The notes beneath the pieces were generated by a model that made no database searches, had not been told where the DNA came from, and saw nothing but the letters and a program-made list of their open reading frames with translations. Positions 46,698-57,883 of a DNA stretch of 64,000 nt are shown piece after piece (within the stretch, counting starts at the first letter, position 1; each line of letters begins with the position of its first letter). The position numbers and the translations under genes were made by a program. The DNA is taken from the NCBI RefSeq assembly GCF_022539665.2, contig NC_081333.1, forward strand, positions 7,004,971 to 7,068,970, written 5' to 3'. Source of the stretch: Daphnia carinata. Its lineage: Eukaryota > Arthropoda > Branchiopoda > Diplostraca > Daphniidae.

Positions 46698-49100
46698 ATG
46701 GAGAGTATCTCCACATTGTTAGTCGCCGTCATTGTTGGTGTATTGCTTAATAGTATTTATTGTGCACCAGTAGATCCTAAAAAATCTACAGAAAAACCTG
46801 CTGATGCAAACGGAGTTGGCGATGCAGGAGGAGTAAGTAATTGTCTGCAAGCTTAGCTATCATAATGAACCTACTAATAATCTGGCTGTTTGCTATCACG
46901 TAGTGGTATACTGAATGTGCACATTATGATATTGTATTCATTTATTCATTCATTTATAGGAGACTGGCTTAGAATACAACAGGTATCTTCAAGAGGTTGT
47001 ACAGGTGTTGGAAAGTGATCCAGATTTTAGGCAAAAACTAGAAAAATCTGATCCTGAGGATATTAGGGTAAGTCACTGATTGCCGAGTAGTAACACTTCA
47101 TTTCCGTTATTGTTTATGTGTATTTTCCTGCAGACGGGAAAAGTTGCAAAAGAATTGGAGTATGTGAATCATCATGTGAGGAACAAATTGGATGAATTAA
47201 AAAGGCAAGAAATGGAGCGATTGAGACATCTTGCTGTTCAAGAGTATGAAAGAGCAAGAGGACTTGGAATCCCTCATGATGGAAGACTCAAAATTCCTGG
47301 CCATATAGATCATAAAAGCCCCTCTTTTGAGACTGAAGATTTGAGGAAACTGATAGTCCAGACCTCTAAAGATTTGGAGGAAGCTGACAGAAAGAGAAAG
47401 GAAGAATTTAAAGAATATGAGATGCAGAAAGAATTTGAGCATCAGAACAAAATGAAGAATTTGGATGAAGAGAAAAGGAAAGCAGAAGAAAAAGCATGGG
47501 AAGAGGCTCAGGCAAAGCATAAGCAACATCCTAAAGTATTTGTAAAATATAAATTTTTTCTGAGCAAAAATATAAAAATTATTAATTCAGATGCATCATC
47601 CAGGAAGCAAACAACAATTAGAAGAAGTTTGGGAAGAGCAAGATCATCTTTCACCTGAAAGTTTTGATCCGAAAACATTCTTCAAGTTGCACGGTCTGTC
47701 TGGATACACATTATCGTATTTACTCGTCATAGTGATGCAACTGTTTTTAAACGACTCACGTATCCTCTTCAGATTTGGATGGAAATGGTGTTTGGGATGC
47801 TGACGAAGTCAAAGCTCTCTTTATCAAGGAGTTAGACAAGGCATATGATCCGAATGCTCCTGAAGATGACATGGCTGAACGCTACGAGGAGATGGAACGG
47901 ATGCGCGAGCATGTATTCAATGAAACGGATACAAACAGGGATTACTTGATTTCGTAATATCCAGAGAATATCCTCATAATTTTATGAAGCATTAACGAAC
48001 CATGTTTTTTAGGTATCCGGAATTTTTAGAGCAAACCCGAAAACAGGAATTTGAGCGTGATCCTGGTTGGAACACTATTGATGAGCAACCCGTCTATTCT
48101 CAGCAGGAGTACATGGAGTTTGAACATCAACGCCAAATGGAAATCCAACGGTTAATTGACCAAGGAATGGTACGAAATGCAAGAATTGCAAACATTTTGT
48201 TTTATTTTTTAGTTTATATTTTTTTTTGTCCTGCACTTGGTAAGCTTTTGTAATTGTAGTGAATAACGTGCTAAGATTATTAGGCCGATGTTTCCTTAAA
48301 AACAGTATTTTTTTGGTAGTGCTTTGGGGCTACTTATACCCTATGTAGTGCATGTCAAATTTACGTTTTGTTCCATCCCATTCCTTATGTTAGCTGCCTC
48401 CCCATCCCGATGTGATGCGAAATCATCCACGAATGCCCAACGAAGTGCCTTACGGCGTTCCACCTCAGCAACCTTACTATCCTTCTCCCCCTGTTGCCCA
48501 GCAAAACATGGTAGGTCAAATGTTCTCTCCCTGTTATTTCCGCGTGATTTCGCTTGATAGAGATTAGAAATTGAATTTAGGAAAAAATTCATTGTTATAT
48601 TATATTAAATATAGATAACCCCAGAAGAAGCCATGAGGATGCAACAACAATACGGCCAACAGCCTCAATTTGCCCCGCAACAGCATAATGGACAGCCTCA
48701 GTATGTTCCACAGCCGCAGTATTACGGTCAACCACAGTTTGCGCAGCAACAATTTGTTGCTCAGCCGCAACATCCTCAGTTTGTTCCACAAGCTCAACAA
48801 GCAGTTCAACAGAATTTCCAACAACCAGCTCAGCTCCCACAATTACCAATTCAGCAAGTGCGCCAACAACAGCCAACTGATCAGCAACCGATTTCGCAAT
48901 ATCAGATTCCTGCACAGCAACAACCTTCCATCCAACAGCAACCTTCCATCCAACAGCAACCTTCCATCCAACAGCAACCTTCCGTTCAACAACAGCCTCC
49001 TGTACAGCAGGTCCCCCTCCAGTCGCAACAAAGCCAACAAGCAGTTTCACCTCAATTGCCTGTTCAACAGCAACAAATTTCATCTGCAAAACCAGCTTGA
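46698..49100 (+). CDS. NUCB1: Nucleobindin (Golgi/secretory EF-hand protein)
   Basis: Eight exons: 46698..46832, 46960..47067, 47134..47535, 47591..47693, 47773..47953, 48013..48169, 48394..48510, 48615..49100; 562 aa. Nucleobindins are calcium-binding proteins of the Golgi lumen and secretory path. The sequence has a signal peptide ([16 protein letters not shown]) and the nesfatin-like region [21 protein letters not shown] long basic/acidic helical stretch follows ([12 protein letters not shown] to [15 protein letters not shown]), suited to a coiled coil. Two EF-hands come next: [13 protein letters not shown] is canonical, and [15 protein letters not shown] is the second. The last exon is extremely Gln-rich and includes four near-identical QQQPSI/V units. 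That tail is longer than in vertebrate nucleobindins and has no leucine zipper that I can see. AATAAA is at 49166. Confidence 0.92.
48917..48990 (+). repeat. 18-bp coding minisatellite (QQQPSI)n in nucleobindin
   Basis: CAACAGCAACCTTCCATC is repeated about four times in tandem with the last unit changed (PSV). It is in frame and likely to vary in length between individuals. Confidence 0.75.
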
Positions 49101-49165
49101 TTGCTAACGACGCTAATTTCATTTCACACGAGTTATTTTCCCAATATTATTTCACGAATTGACGA

Positions 49166-49171
49166 AATAAA
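49166..49171 (+). terminator. Polyadenylation signal AATAAA of nucleobindin
   Basis: A canonical hexamer 65 nt after the stop codon. Confidence 0.6.
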
Positions 49172-49536
49172 CCTATTAAAGACATAAAAATTAGTTTTAG
49201 AAAATTGAAGTTCCATCATTTTTTATAATGGGCTCTTGCAGTGGCAAGTTTTCATGAAATTTTTAGCATATTGTGCATCAGCCACTGTGTAACAGTAATG
49301 CTTTAATCAGAAATTTCAAAAGATTGATAACGACAAACTCGATTAATTAATTTAAAAAGGTATTTCTTGTCTGATTCATTGGTTGTCTCCTTGTCAGTTT
49401 TTTACCGCTCTCTAGATTCAATTACTTAACTCTGGCAACGCCGCGTTTTCGTCAATCCATTCCACTGATTTTGGAAAGTAGGTACTGGGTGAGAGCAAGA
49501 GTCCGCATAAAACCGTTTTCGGAGCAACTGCACAAC
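49172..49536. other. Nucleobindin-endosulfine spacer
   Basis: No gene is seen. The end of the region is the endosulfine 5' untranslated region and promoter; no TATA box is clear. Confidence 0.4.
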
Positions 49537-50264
49537 ATGGCCAGCGAAGAAAGTTCGACCATTCCGAAGGACAACCAAGTTACTCCGTCCAACGAAGAAC
49601 CCGAAACAATGGTATGTTAATGTGTCTTAATAATAAGCAAAAACTGAATTGAATCAATTTTGTGTACATGTCCTTCTGTTCTTGTAAACATCTCTACGCA
49701 CGTATGTTTACCTTACATGCTATCGTTTTCTATTGAAGGTTATGTTATAATTCTTTTAAATAGCTTGTCTAACTTTTTTTTTATTGTCTATTAGACTTCT
49801 CAAAGGGATATTGAAAAAATGGAAGAGGAGAAACTGAAAGCCCGTTACAACAATGCCCGACCTGTTACTGGACACTCAGCATTCTTGCAAAAAAGGCTTG
49901 CCAAAGGCGTAAGTAGCTTCTTCAAATGTTTGTGAGCATGTTTATTCTTAAATTTAAAAAAAATGACATTAAAATTTTTTTCATTCACCATGGCTAAAGC
50001 TTGCAAACAAACATAGCACACCAATCTTAATCAAATTTATCATTTTTGTTATTTTAGCAAAAGTACTTTGACTCTGGAGACTATCAAATGGCTAAACAGA
50101 AAGGACCAGCTAAGATACCAAATGCTGCAGCACCAGCAGCTGCAGCAGTAGTTCCACCTGCCAATCTTGGACATCCTACCGGTGATGCCATTCCAACTCC
50201 GGAATCTGTCCCCACCAGGAAAACATCAATCATTCAAAGCAAACTGGCAAGTCCTGCCACGTAA
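49537..50264 (+). CDS. endos: Alpha-endosulfine / ARPP-19 (PP2A-B55 inhibitor)
   Basis: Exons are 49537..49611, 49795..49908 and 50058..50264, giving 131 aa. After phosphorylation by Greatwall kinase, endosulfine blocks PP2A-B55 and lets cells enter mitosis and meiosis. The diagnostic block [14 protein letters not shown] contains the Greatwall-target serine within FDSGDY. The upstream helix ([23 protein letters not shown]) and the C-terminal protein kinase A-type site [10 protein letters not shown] are both present. An Ala/Pro linker ([11 protein letters not shown]) lies between. Length and three-exon structure agree with the family. The protein is predicted soluble and largely disordered. 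Confidence 0.95.
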
Positions 50265-50568
50265 AAAATTTAAGCAACATCACCTGAAACTCTTCACGTT
50301 CGCAGGCATGAATTTGGTATCGGGCAGTTTGTATACAAGTTTTGGTGTTATATCTTCATGTCGTGTTACGTTTCGGTGTCTGCAATTCAGTTTTTTTAAA
50401 ATCTACTCTTTGGCGCGCTCTTTACTTTTCCGCCTCTCTTTATATTTTTTCGCTTGAAATGATGAGAATAACCTGGAGTTCCGTGAATCGGAAGACGCTA
50501 GATAGACTCCTTTCTCCCGGACAAAAATGAAAATACATACAGTGGCACCACTTCACGAAACAGATATT

Positions 50569-50574
50569 TTTATT
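50569..50574 (-). terminator. Polyadenylation signal AATAAA of DET1
   Basis: The hexamer is on the minus strand only 14 nt past the DET1 stop codon, implying a very short 3' untranslated region. The endosulfine transcript runs toward it from the other side. Confidence 0.5.
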
Positions 50575-50587
50575 TGTCAGCATCTCC

Positions 50588-52311
50588 TTAGATGTGGCGA
50601 ACGTGAAAATTGACTACATATTCGGAATTAGTTCGTTGAACACTTATGGCAAATGGGTCAGTTGGATGGAAAGTGAAGGCAACAAGACGACGAGCTGAAG
50701 AAGGTGGGGCGGGCCGACCAAGAATGCCAGCATAAATGCGGAAGCGCAACAGTCCCGATTCTCGAACGTAAAATCGTATGGGGTGCTCCCCACTAGTTTT
50801 TGGACGTTCCATAAGACTGACCCACTTGTCATCATAAGAAAAAAGCTGCAGGTCGAGATAAGGCGAAGAAGAATACGATTGGGCAGAAATAGGAAGCTGG
50901 GAAAGAAGCCGCTTAGTAGCTTCAGTTTGACCGCCAAAGCGGGCGCTCACAATGGTCTGCTTGAAGCGTTGGTGAATCACGTTGGCGAAAACATTGCTGG
51001 ACGGTGATCCTTGAGTGGCATTCCGAAGGAGATCGCAAAAGTTTTCGAATAAGTCTAGCAGCTCCTCACTTGTATTCTCATAGACATTAATAACCTGTAC
51101 AAGAAGATACGAATAAATCTAAAATATACTTCGTTTCACCTTAGAGAAATGTGAATTACCTGCGCGCTTTCCATGTTGTATACAACAAAGAAGGCTGGCT
51201 GTGTATTGGGATCAGGAGCTCTAAGAGTAACCACATCTTCACTGGCGTACTTCAGAAGCAGGTGTGATTCATCCAATAACTGCATTTTCCAGAGACGGAG
51301 TGCCCGAATGTGGTCGAAATTCTGGTAGAATTTTCGAACATGAAAGAGGTTTCCTTCTGCCTGAGACATCTTGATTGCCCTTCGATAGAGAAATACTAAC
51401 AATCGATGTTTGAGAGCGTTGACTGTGGCTTCTCGAAAGGGACGAACTAATTGGCCCGATGGCCACAAGCCGCGCACCTGATTGATCAACCATTCGTCAT
51501 CATCGAAACAGAAGCGTCCGATAGTTTTCACATCGGCAAAGTAGCCTTCACTCGTGATTCGAAAAATATGTATCGTTTGATGCTGGACGGAGAGCACTGC
51601 CAGAGTATCTTCATAAAGATACAGGCCTTGATTATGTGAAAGAAAAATTTTGTCGGTTTTCAAAGTTCTAGTATCACAGAGTTTTCCATTGACGATGTCT
51701 ACAATATGGAGCGAGCAATCTTCCAATGGAGAACGAGGATGAGGCGAGACGGATTCATTATTGCGAAAAATTTCGAAGAAGTTGGGTTGAGGTTCCTCGG
51801 GAACATACGAAGCTGAACCGACAATAACAAATCTTCCATCACCAACAAAAAGACTGCATTCGCGATTTAGTTGCTCCCCAACAGGAGTCACAGGAATAGT
51901 ATACTTTAATTGGAAAAATTTTGAAAACACTTTACTTCTTAAATTTACAGCTTCATTGGCATCATTGCCAATGAATTCTCTTGTTCCTGGCACTTCTACC
52001 AGTAAAGCTTCTGCAGCACTTGGCCCAAGATATTTGTAAACCTCCACAGAAGTTTGGTCTGATGAGAAGGCAATGAAGTACTTGCCATTAGGGGTAAATT
52101 TTCTCAAATAGCATGGTGGTTTTTCTACATTGACAATCGTGAAGTTTGGAACAACAGTCTGATAAAAGGAGCGACATACGTTGTAATTTCCAGGTTTCAC
52201 ATTGGTTTCTCGTTTTATCAGTCTAATTACAACGTTTTGTGGAGGAATTTTTCTAGGGGTTAAAACAAACTCACCATCGGCTGACAATTGCCGATACCTG
52301 GGGTTCATCAT
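50588..52311 (-). CDS. DET1: DET1 homologue (DDB1-CUL4 substrate-adaptor component)
   Basis: Two exons on the minus strand, 52311..51160 and 51094..50588, encode 552 aa, close to the human length of about 550. DET1 with COP1, DDB1, DDA1 and CUL4 forms a ubiquitin ligase that controls transcription-factor turnover; insect homologues are known as abo. Typical blocks are [39 protein letters not shown], the histone-binding-like VYKYLG segment, [34 protein letters not shown] and [20 protein letters not shown]. No membrane segment is present. Intron phase is 0. A second ATG directly follows the first, and either could be used. It is divergent from CDK7. Confidence 0.93.
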
Positions 52312-52625
52312 TTTAAAGTTCTTGGCTTCTATTTCGTTGCATTTTAACTACCTATCATAACTTTCCATTTTGAAGGCGGGATTAAGGCTATTTTTCACTT
52401 AATTACTGAACTGCCACAAGATAATTAGTGCCATACTTGAACACTCGATTTGTCCTAAAACAAAACAAGAAACAGCATATTGTGTAACCAACATGCTCTA
52501 GCGGTAGAGACTGAAATGCAACAAGAAACATATTCCGTTCACCGCCATCTGTTGAAGGAGCTGGGTTCCTCTAAACAAATGTTCCTAGCAAGTTGGAAAC
52601 TTAAAAGAAGTTTTTTACGTGAAAA
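52312..52625. promoter_or_regulatory. Shared upstream region of DET1 and CDK7
   Basis: Only 314 bp separate the divergent start codons. A GCCATCTGTTGA motif lies at 52544-52555, about 70 bp before the CDK7 start. Bidirectional promoter use is inferred. Confidence 0.5.
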
Positions 52626-54029
52626 ATGCACGTGAGTGGAGAAAACCGACTTCAACGATATGAAAAAATAGAATTTTTAGGCGAAGGACAGGTAAATTTG
52701 TTTTTATCTTAATTATTTCTATTCTTTACATATAAACCATGTAGTTTGCGACAGTATATAAAGCGAAAGATACCCGAAATGACAACAAAATTGTCGCAGT
52801 GAAAAAGGTACTCAAATTCTATCTGTTCTTCAGTTTTCAAACAATAGTCTGTCATAAATTTTTAAGATTAAACTAGGATCAAGAGAAGAAGCTAGGGATG
52901 GAATCAACAGGACAGCCTTGAGAGAAATCAAATTGCTTCAAGAATTGAAGCATGATCATATTATTGGTCTATTGGATGTTTTTGGTCATCGATCAAATGT
53001 GTCTTTGGTATTTGATTTCATGGATACAGACCTGGAGCAGATTATAAAGGATACATCCATCATCCTCACACCTGGAACTGTCAAAGCTTACATTCTCATG
53101 ACTCTTCAAGGTCTTGAATATCTTCATCTTCTATGGGTCCTTCACAGGGTACTTTTTTTCACTTGATTTGCTATAGCCTGCATGAAACTAAGCATTTTTT
53201 TATTATCCAGGATTTGAAGCCTAACAATCTTCTTGTCAATCGCCAAGGAATATTAAAATTAGGGGATTTTGGTTTGGCAAAATCTTTTGCCTCACCTACA
53301 CGCATCTACACCCACCAAGTTGTTACACGGTGGTACAGGTAGTTTTCAACAACTTAATATTTCAGCTGTAATTTAAGACTTGTTTGTAACAAGGGCGCCA
53401 GAACTGCTGTTCGGTTCTCGAATGTACGGCACAGGTGTTGATGTGTGGGCAGTAGGTTGTATTATGGCTGAGCTTTTGCTTCGAGTTCCATTTTTACCTG
53501 GCGAATCAGACTTGGATCAGCTGACACGTATTTTCTCGACTATGGGCACCCCAACCGAAGATAACTGGCCAGTACGTATTGAGAACTTTTTTCTTAAATA
53601 TTTTGTCATTACCATTTCCTTTTATTTTTACTTGGTGGTTTAATTGCTTTTTAGGGACTACATTCACTACCAGATTTTGTTCAGTTCAAGGCGTTCCCTG
53701 TGATACCTCTTCGTCATATATTTACTGCTGCCGCGGATGATTTGTTACAGCTTCTGAGCCGATTTTTGGCCTTGAATCCTGCCGACAGATGTACATGTAG
53801 CGAAGCTTTGCAAATGCCTTATTTCAGGTATGGCTTTTGTTCCTCTTGTTTCTGTTCAACATTTCTTCAAAATTGCATCAATTATAGCAATAAACCAGCT
53901 CCAACACCAGGATCTGCTTTGCCTCTACCTGCATCTCTGAGTCAAGCAGCCATTGATAAGAGCGGCACGAAGCGTAAAGTGACGGATAATGGAGAAGGAG
54001 GTTCATTGGCGAAACGTTTGGTTTTCTGA
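52626..54029 (+). CDS. Cdk7: Cyclin-dependent kinase 7 (CAK/TFIIH kinase)
   Basis: Seven exons: 52626..52691, 52745..52807, 52867..53148, 53211..53338, 53394..53571, 53655..53827, 53888..54029; 343 aa. CDK7 with cyclin H and MAT1 activates other CDKs and, within TFIIH, phosphorylates the RNA polymerase II tail. Visible motifs are the glycine loop GEGQFATVYKA, the catalytic lysine in IVAVKK, the CDK7-specific [14 protein letters not shown] helix, the catalytic loop [32 protein letters not shown] with the T-loop Thr and the upstream Ser-Pro site, and [15 protein letters not shown]. The end of the kinase core reads [13 protein letters not shown]. The family tail SNKPAPTPG and a basic end (GTKRKV, AKRLVF) complete it. 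AATAAA is at 54054. Confidence 0.96.
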
Positions 54030-54053
54030 TTGTCAGTGTTGTTCAATGCTACC

Positions 54054-54059
54054 AATAAA
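54054..54059 (+). terminator. Polyadenylation signal AATAAA of CDK7
   Basis: A canonical hexamer 25 nt after the stop codon. The convergent NDUFS7 signal is 20 bp further on the other strand. Confidence 0.6.
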
Positions 54060-54079
54060 TGTTTCTAATATAACCTAAC

Positions 54080-54085
54080 TTTATT
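54080..54085 (-). terminator. Polyadenylation signal AATAAA of NDUFS7
   Basis: TTTATT on the plus strand, 57 nt past the NDUFS7 stop codon. Together with the CDK7 signal it implies tail-to-tail transcripts that nearly touch or overlap. Confidence 0.55.
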
Positions 54086-54141
54086 CCACCTTTCATGTTG
54101 ATACAACTTTACAATGTTAGATGTGAGCGTTATGAATTTGC

Positions 54142-55029
54142 TCATTTCCTGTACCACATCTGAATAGTCTTCATTCGTTTCACCTTCTTTTGTAGCTGAA
54201 GTATACCGTACATCAGCGCTTCGGCTGTAGGAGGACAACCAGGAACATAGATATCAACTGGAATTATCCTGTCGCAACCACGCACCACCGAATATGAATA
54301 ATGGTAGTAGCCACCTCCGTTGGCGCAACTTCCCATAGAAATTACCTAAAAAAAAAAAGCAAAACAAAAATTAGCTAACATATTCTCTTTTCATTTGTGA
54401 ACGTGAGTTATTCGATTACCCATCGAGGTTCGGGCATCTGATCATAAACTTTGCGCAAAGCCGGAGCCATTTTGTTTGTAAGTGTTCCAGCTACGATGAT
54501 TACATCAGCCTGACGCGGAGATGCGCGAAATACCACACCATAACGATCCATGTCATAGCGAGGGGCTGCAATGTGCATCATTTCAACAGCACAGCAGGCT
54601 AGACCAAAGGTGAGAGGCCATAAAGATCCCTGTAGTGAATAATTATTTTTTCAAAAATTCTTATATGTTTAAAATTATATGTGATGAAAGTTTGTTACCT
54701 TTCTTCCCCAGTTCAAGAGGTCATCAAGACGAGCAACTGCATACTCTGCCATGTTGTTGGTGTTTTGAAAGGGAGAATATTTTTTCTTCTTATCCAGAGC
54801 TACTGTATGAACAAAAAATTTAAAGTTAGACTCATCTAAGACTATACAGGCTAAAGTAAAAAAAGTGACAATTACCATTTTGTTCAGCTCCGGTCTGAGG
54901 AACAGTAGTCTGGTTCCGTTTCAGTACGATAGAAGAGGTCGACAACACATTTGAAAGTACTGGGGCATTGTTGTTTATTCCTAAGGCCTTAACCAGGCTA
55001 GCATTCAGAGTTCCCCGTAGAGCAAGCAT
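54142..55029 (-). CDS. NDUFS7: NADH dehydrogenase iron-sulfur protein 7 (complex I, N2 cluster)
   Basis: Four exons on the minus strand, 55029..54876, 54802..54699, 54629..54420 and 54345..54142, give 223 aa. This subunit carries the N2 [4Fe-4S] cluster next to the ubiquinone site of complex I. The N-terminus is a mitochondrial presequence, basic and without acidic residues at the start ([17 protein letters not shown]). Conserved blocks are [36 protein letters not shown] with the paired cysteines, [41 protein letters not shown] with the third cysteine, and [14 protein letters not shown] with the fourth. All cluster ligands are therefore present. An in-frame ATG eleven codons upstream would add MYVVNYFNFKN. 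I prefer the shorter start because it begins a typical presequence. Confidence 0.95.
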
Positions 55030-55989
55030 ATTCTTAAAATTGAAGTAATTAACAACGTACAACTTCGACCAAGATAGCTGCTAAGAAGTAATAACTCCAG
55101 TAACTATTTTACGGGGAATAGCCAACAAAACGAACTAGCAGACAAACTTCTCTATGAGAAAGAAGAGCGACTAAAACGCAGGGCGAAATGCAAAACCTAA
55201 TTTGACTAAAATGGGAATATACGTGTGGAATTGAAAGTACATATACGTTGAAGTGAAGGTCTGTGTTGCGTGTTTCAGATGCTGTTCATTTTTTACATAC
55301 GTTCGGTTGTATTGTACCTCCAAATTGCAAGAAACTTCTGTGCCGGTTCCAGTTCTCTACATAAAGCGCAAGTCACTAATAAGAACGCAGTTTCATAAAT
55401 CAATTTAGTTTTAAAAGGGGAACATTTTTTAGCTGAAACGGTACCATGTGGGATTTGAAGGAGATATAAATGAAATGATTTAAATCATAATTTTTCTGTT
55501 GCAGCTCGCACGGTAACGATGATGACAAGTTGGAATCGGAAGAGATATAGGCACCCACTTTCCTTTTTAAAGGCTGGAATCAGAGAAGAAGGGCCTACTT
55601 CATTTCTGGGTAGAATAGTACCGTTGTTGTTGTAATATAAAAAAAGAATTAGCTTTCAAATTGTTTTCGTCGAATTATTTTATTTAACAACGTGCAAATT
55701 CGTTAGCACTTCGAATTGGCGTTTCTCAAACTTTTTCGCAATTTAGACTGTCTTGCAGCCTTTTGGCGTATTTCGTAACCCTTTTATTTGGTCCCTTCCA
55801 CATGGGGTTTTTGCCTTTTACTCGAAAAAGTTTTGTTTTCGCGTTTATAAATTCTTTCTTGTAATGCAACATTGACATATTTCTTGTTCGCGTTTAAGTA
55901 GGCGTCTGCTATTATTTATCTCTATAATTCATTCTTCAAATTGCTTTAGAACTGTTACAGATGACGGAAGAATTTGATGGCATAAGAAA
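55030..55989. other. Divergent spacer between NDUFS7 and GLMP
   Basis: 960 bp without a recognisable gene. It should contain both promoters, with no clear TATA box, and possibly a 5' untranslated exon of GLMP. Confidence 0.45.
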
Positions 55990-57554
55990 ATGGCTAATGC
56001 ATCACTGATTTTCTTCGTTTTCTATCTCGTACCTCTTGTTCTACCAGTTTTGTCTTCAGACGTTGATCCATTATTGGATGTTGAACAAAATTACGACCGA
56101 AATGTAAGTTGTGTTCGTCTTGATTTTTTTAAAATTTCCGTTTTCATTCTGTATCGATGGGACGTCGAAGTAATATCATGTGACACAGAATTTCTTTCTG
56201 ACAGATCACTACTACAATAAATCCAAAGTGCCCTCAAAATGAGTGTGTTAATTTCACTTTAGTTCATGTCCAACAACAAGGAAGAACTGATGTCCTCCAT
56301 CATTTGTGGACAATGGAAAATATTCCCACATTTTTTTATGCAAGAACAGAAATTAACACTGAATTGATAATTGATTGGCGCAAGATGTTGTCCGGGAATA
56401 ATAGTCAAGCCATAAGCTTTAGTAAGGAGCCACAGTATTTTGCAGCCATTCTTATTTTGAAGGTAGCATACATTAAAAAAAAGTGTATATGCATCATACA
56501 TGCAGTTACTTAATATTTTTTTTTATTTATTTTTTTCTCAGTTTTTTATGTATGATGATCTCAATGACACAGGAATTATTCCAAAAATGAACAGTTATGA
56601 TACTGTTTCATTTAGTACAAACAAAATGTTTTGGGAACTCAAGTCATCAAATTACTCAGGGAGTCAATCCGCTTCTGTAGCGTTCCGTTTAGCTAACTAT
56701 GACGGAGTGGACCTAGATTTGTCATCTAACATTGAAATAACTGTAAAATCGTATTTTTTTAACAAATTTTGAATAGCTACGTTTCAAATAACTTGTTTTT
56801 TTGTTTTTTTTAAATTACAAAACAGTTGACAGCATACGGAACCCGAGGTCGAAGCCCCATTTTACCTCACTTAGCCTTCACAGAGAATTCAACTCAAATT
56901 GATTTCATCTTTGATCGTGTAGAAACTAAAGAATCTTTCACTAACGCACGGTTAGCCATAGAATTAGGCACGGTTGTTTCTGAACCTAATAGCCGGTTTA
57001 CTCTCAACGTGTCTCAAAGTTTGGACGATGAGTACACACCCGGCGTATTCAAGGTAATCCTCAAAATCCTGTACCTTATGATTTTAAAAATTATTAAATG
57101 TCTATGTAAACGGCAGTTAATGGAAGTACATTCAGCTTTGAATCAACACTGGATTCAATGGCGGCCAGTATGTTATACCTCAACCAAACGTGATATTGGA
57201 GACTCAACTGGTGTCTATCAGACTGGGATAAGAAATGTAACCGACGATGGTGTTTTTGACAACTCACTTTTGCAATGGTTGTCGTTAGACATCGACATGA
57301 CCTCTATATCAATGAATGGCTTCAATGTCTCATTTGGCGTTGAGGGTGATGGTTTTTATAAAGCTTCAAACTACACAGCTTGGACTATAGTTACTGGCCA
57401 TGGAAACCCGATTGGTGATCAGTTTTCAGTAATGGTGATATTAGTAATGGCCATTGGTTTGGGTCTTCCAGCAATCGTTCTTATTCTTGGTGGTGTAGCA
57501 ATAGCACTGCGAAACCATCGGGATAGTAAAGATGATCTATTGCTGAGCGATTGA
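55990..57554 (+). CDS. GLMP: Glycosylated lysosomal membrane protein (GLMP)
   Basis: Five exons, 55990..56103, 56205..56462, 56542..56742, 56826..57053 and 57117..57554, give 412 aa, close to the human 406. GLMP is a type I lysosomal membrane glycoprotein that protects and partners the transporter MFSD1. A signal peptide (LIFFVFYLVPLVLPVLSS) is followed by a luminal domain. Family blocks there are LHHLWTMENIPTFF, FFMYDDLNDTG, QWRPVCYTSTKRD and LQWLSLDIDM, and there are many N-glycosylation sequons (NNS, NDT, NYS, NST, NVS, NVT, NYT). One membrane helix lies near the C-terminus (about 373-400; VILVMAIGLGLPAIVLILGG). The short cytosolic tail ends DSKDDLLLSD, whose acidic/leucine pattern could act in lysosomal sorting (inference). 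AATAAA is at 57702. Confidence 0.92.
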
Positions 57555-57701
57555 GTTGGTAGAACTGATACTTGTAGAATGTAGAGTATCTCAGGCGAAC
57601 GGTTCCGCGTATTTCTCAGTTCGTGTTGACCACTATGACGCATTTCATTCTTTTTTCCCTTCAAATCGAAACATTGGCCTTTGCGTGTATATAAAATATC
57701 G

Positions 57702-57707
57702 AATAAA
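57702..57707 (+). terminator. Polyadenylation signal AATAAA of GLMP
   Basis: A canonical hexamer about 150 nt after the stop codon. The convergent ANKLE1 stop codon is 180 bp further on. Confidence 0.6.
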
Positions 57708-57883
57708 AAAGTTTAACAGCAACAGTATTTAAACACAATACCTTGAATATGTAATTAAAAATTCATAACGAAGAACAGTTTAATTCTCGAAATATGATTG
57801 TTAAGAGATTATAATATTGCAGCTGCGCGAGTCAACAATTGTAATGAGATAGCTAGATTGCACAATTCAGAAATGCATAGTTC

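Noticed and set aside
48917-48990. Evenly spaced repeats resembling a CRISPR array
   Set aside because: They are contiguous in-frame 18-bp coding repeats without spacers in a eukaryotic gene.
52486-52515. tRNA-like D-arm GCTCTAGCGGTAGAG
   Set aside because: No T-arm (GGTTCGANTCC) or acceptor stem follows within 80 bp.
55030-55062. Upstream ATG in NDUFS7
   Set aside because: It would put Asn/Tyr-rich residues before a typical presequence. The downstream ATG gives the better targeting peptide, though use of both is possible.
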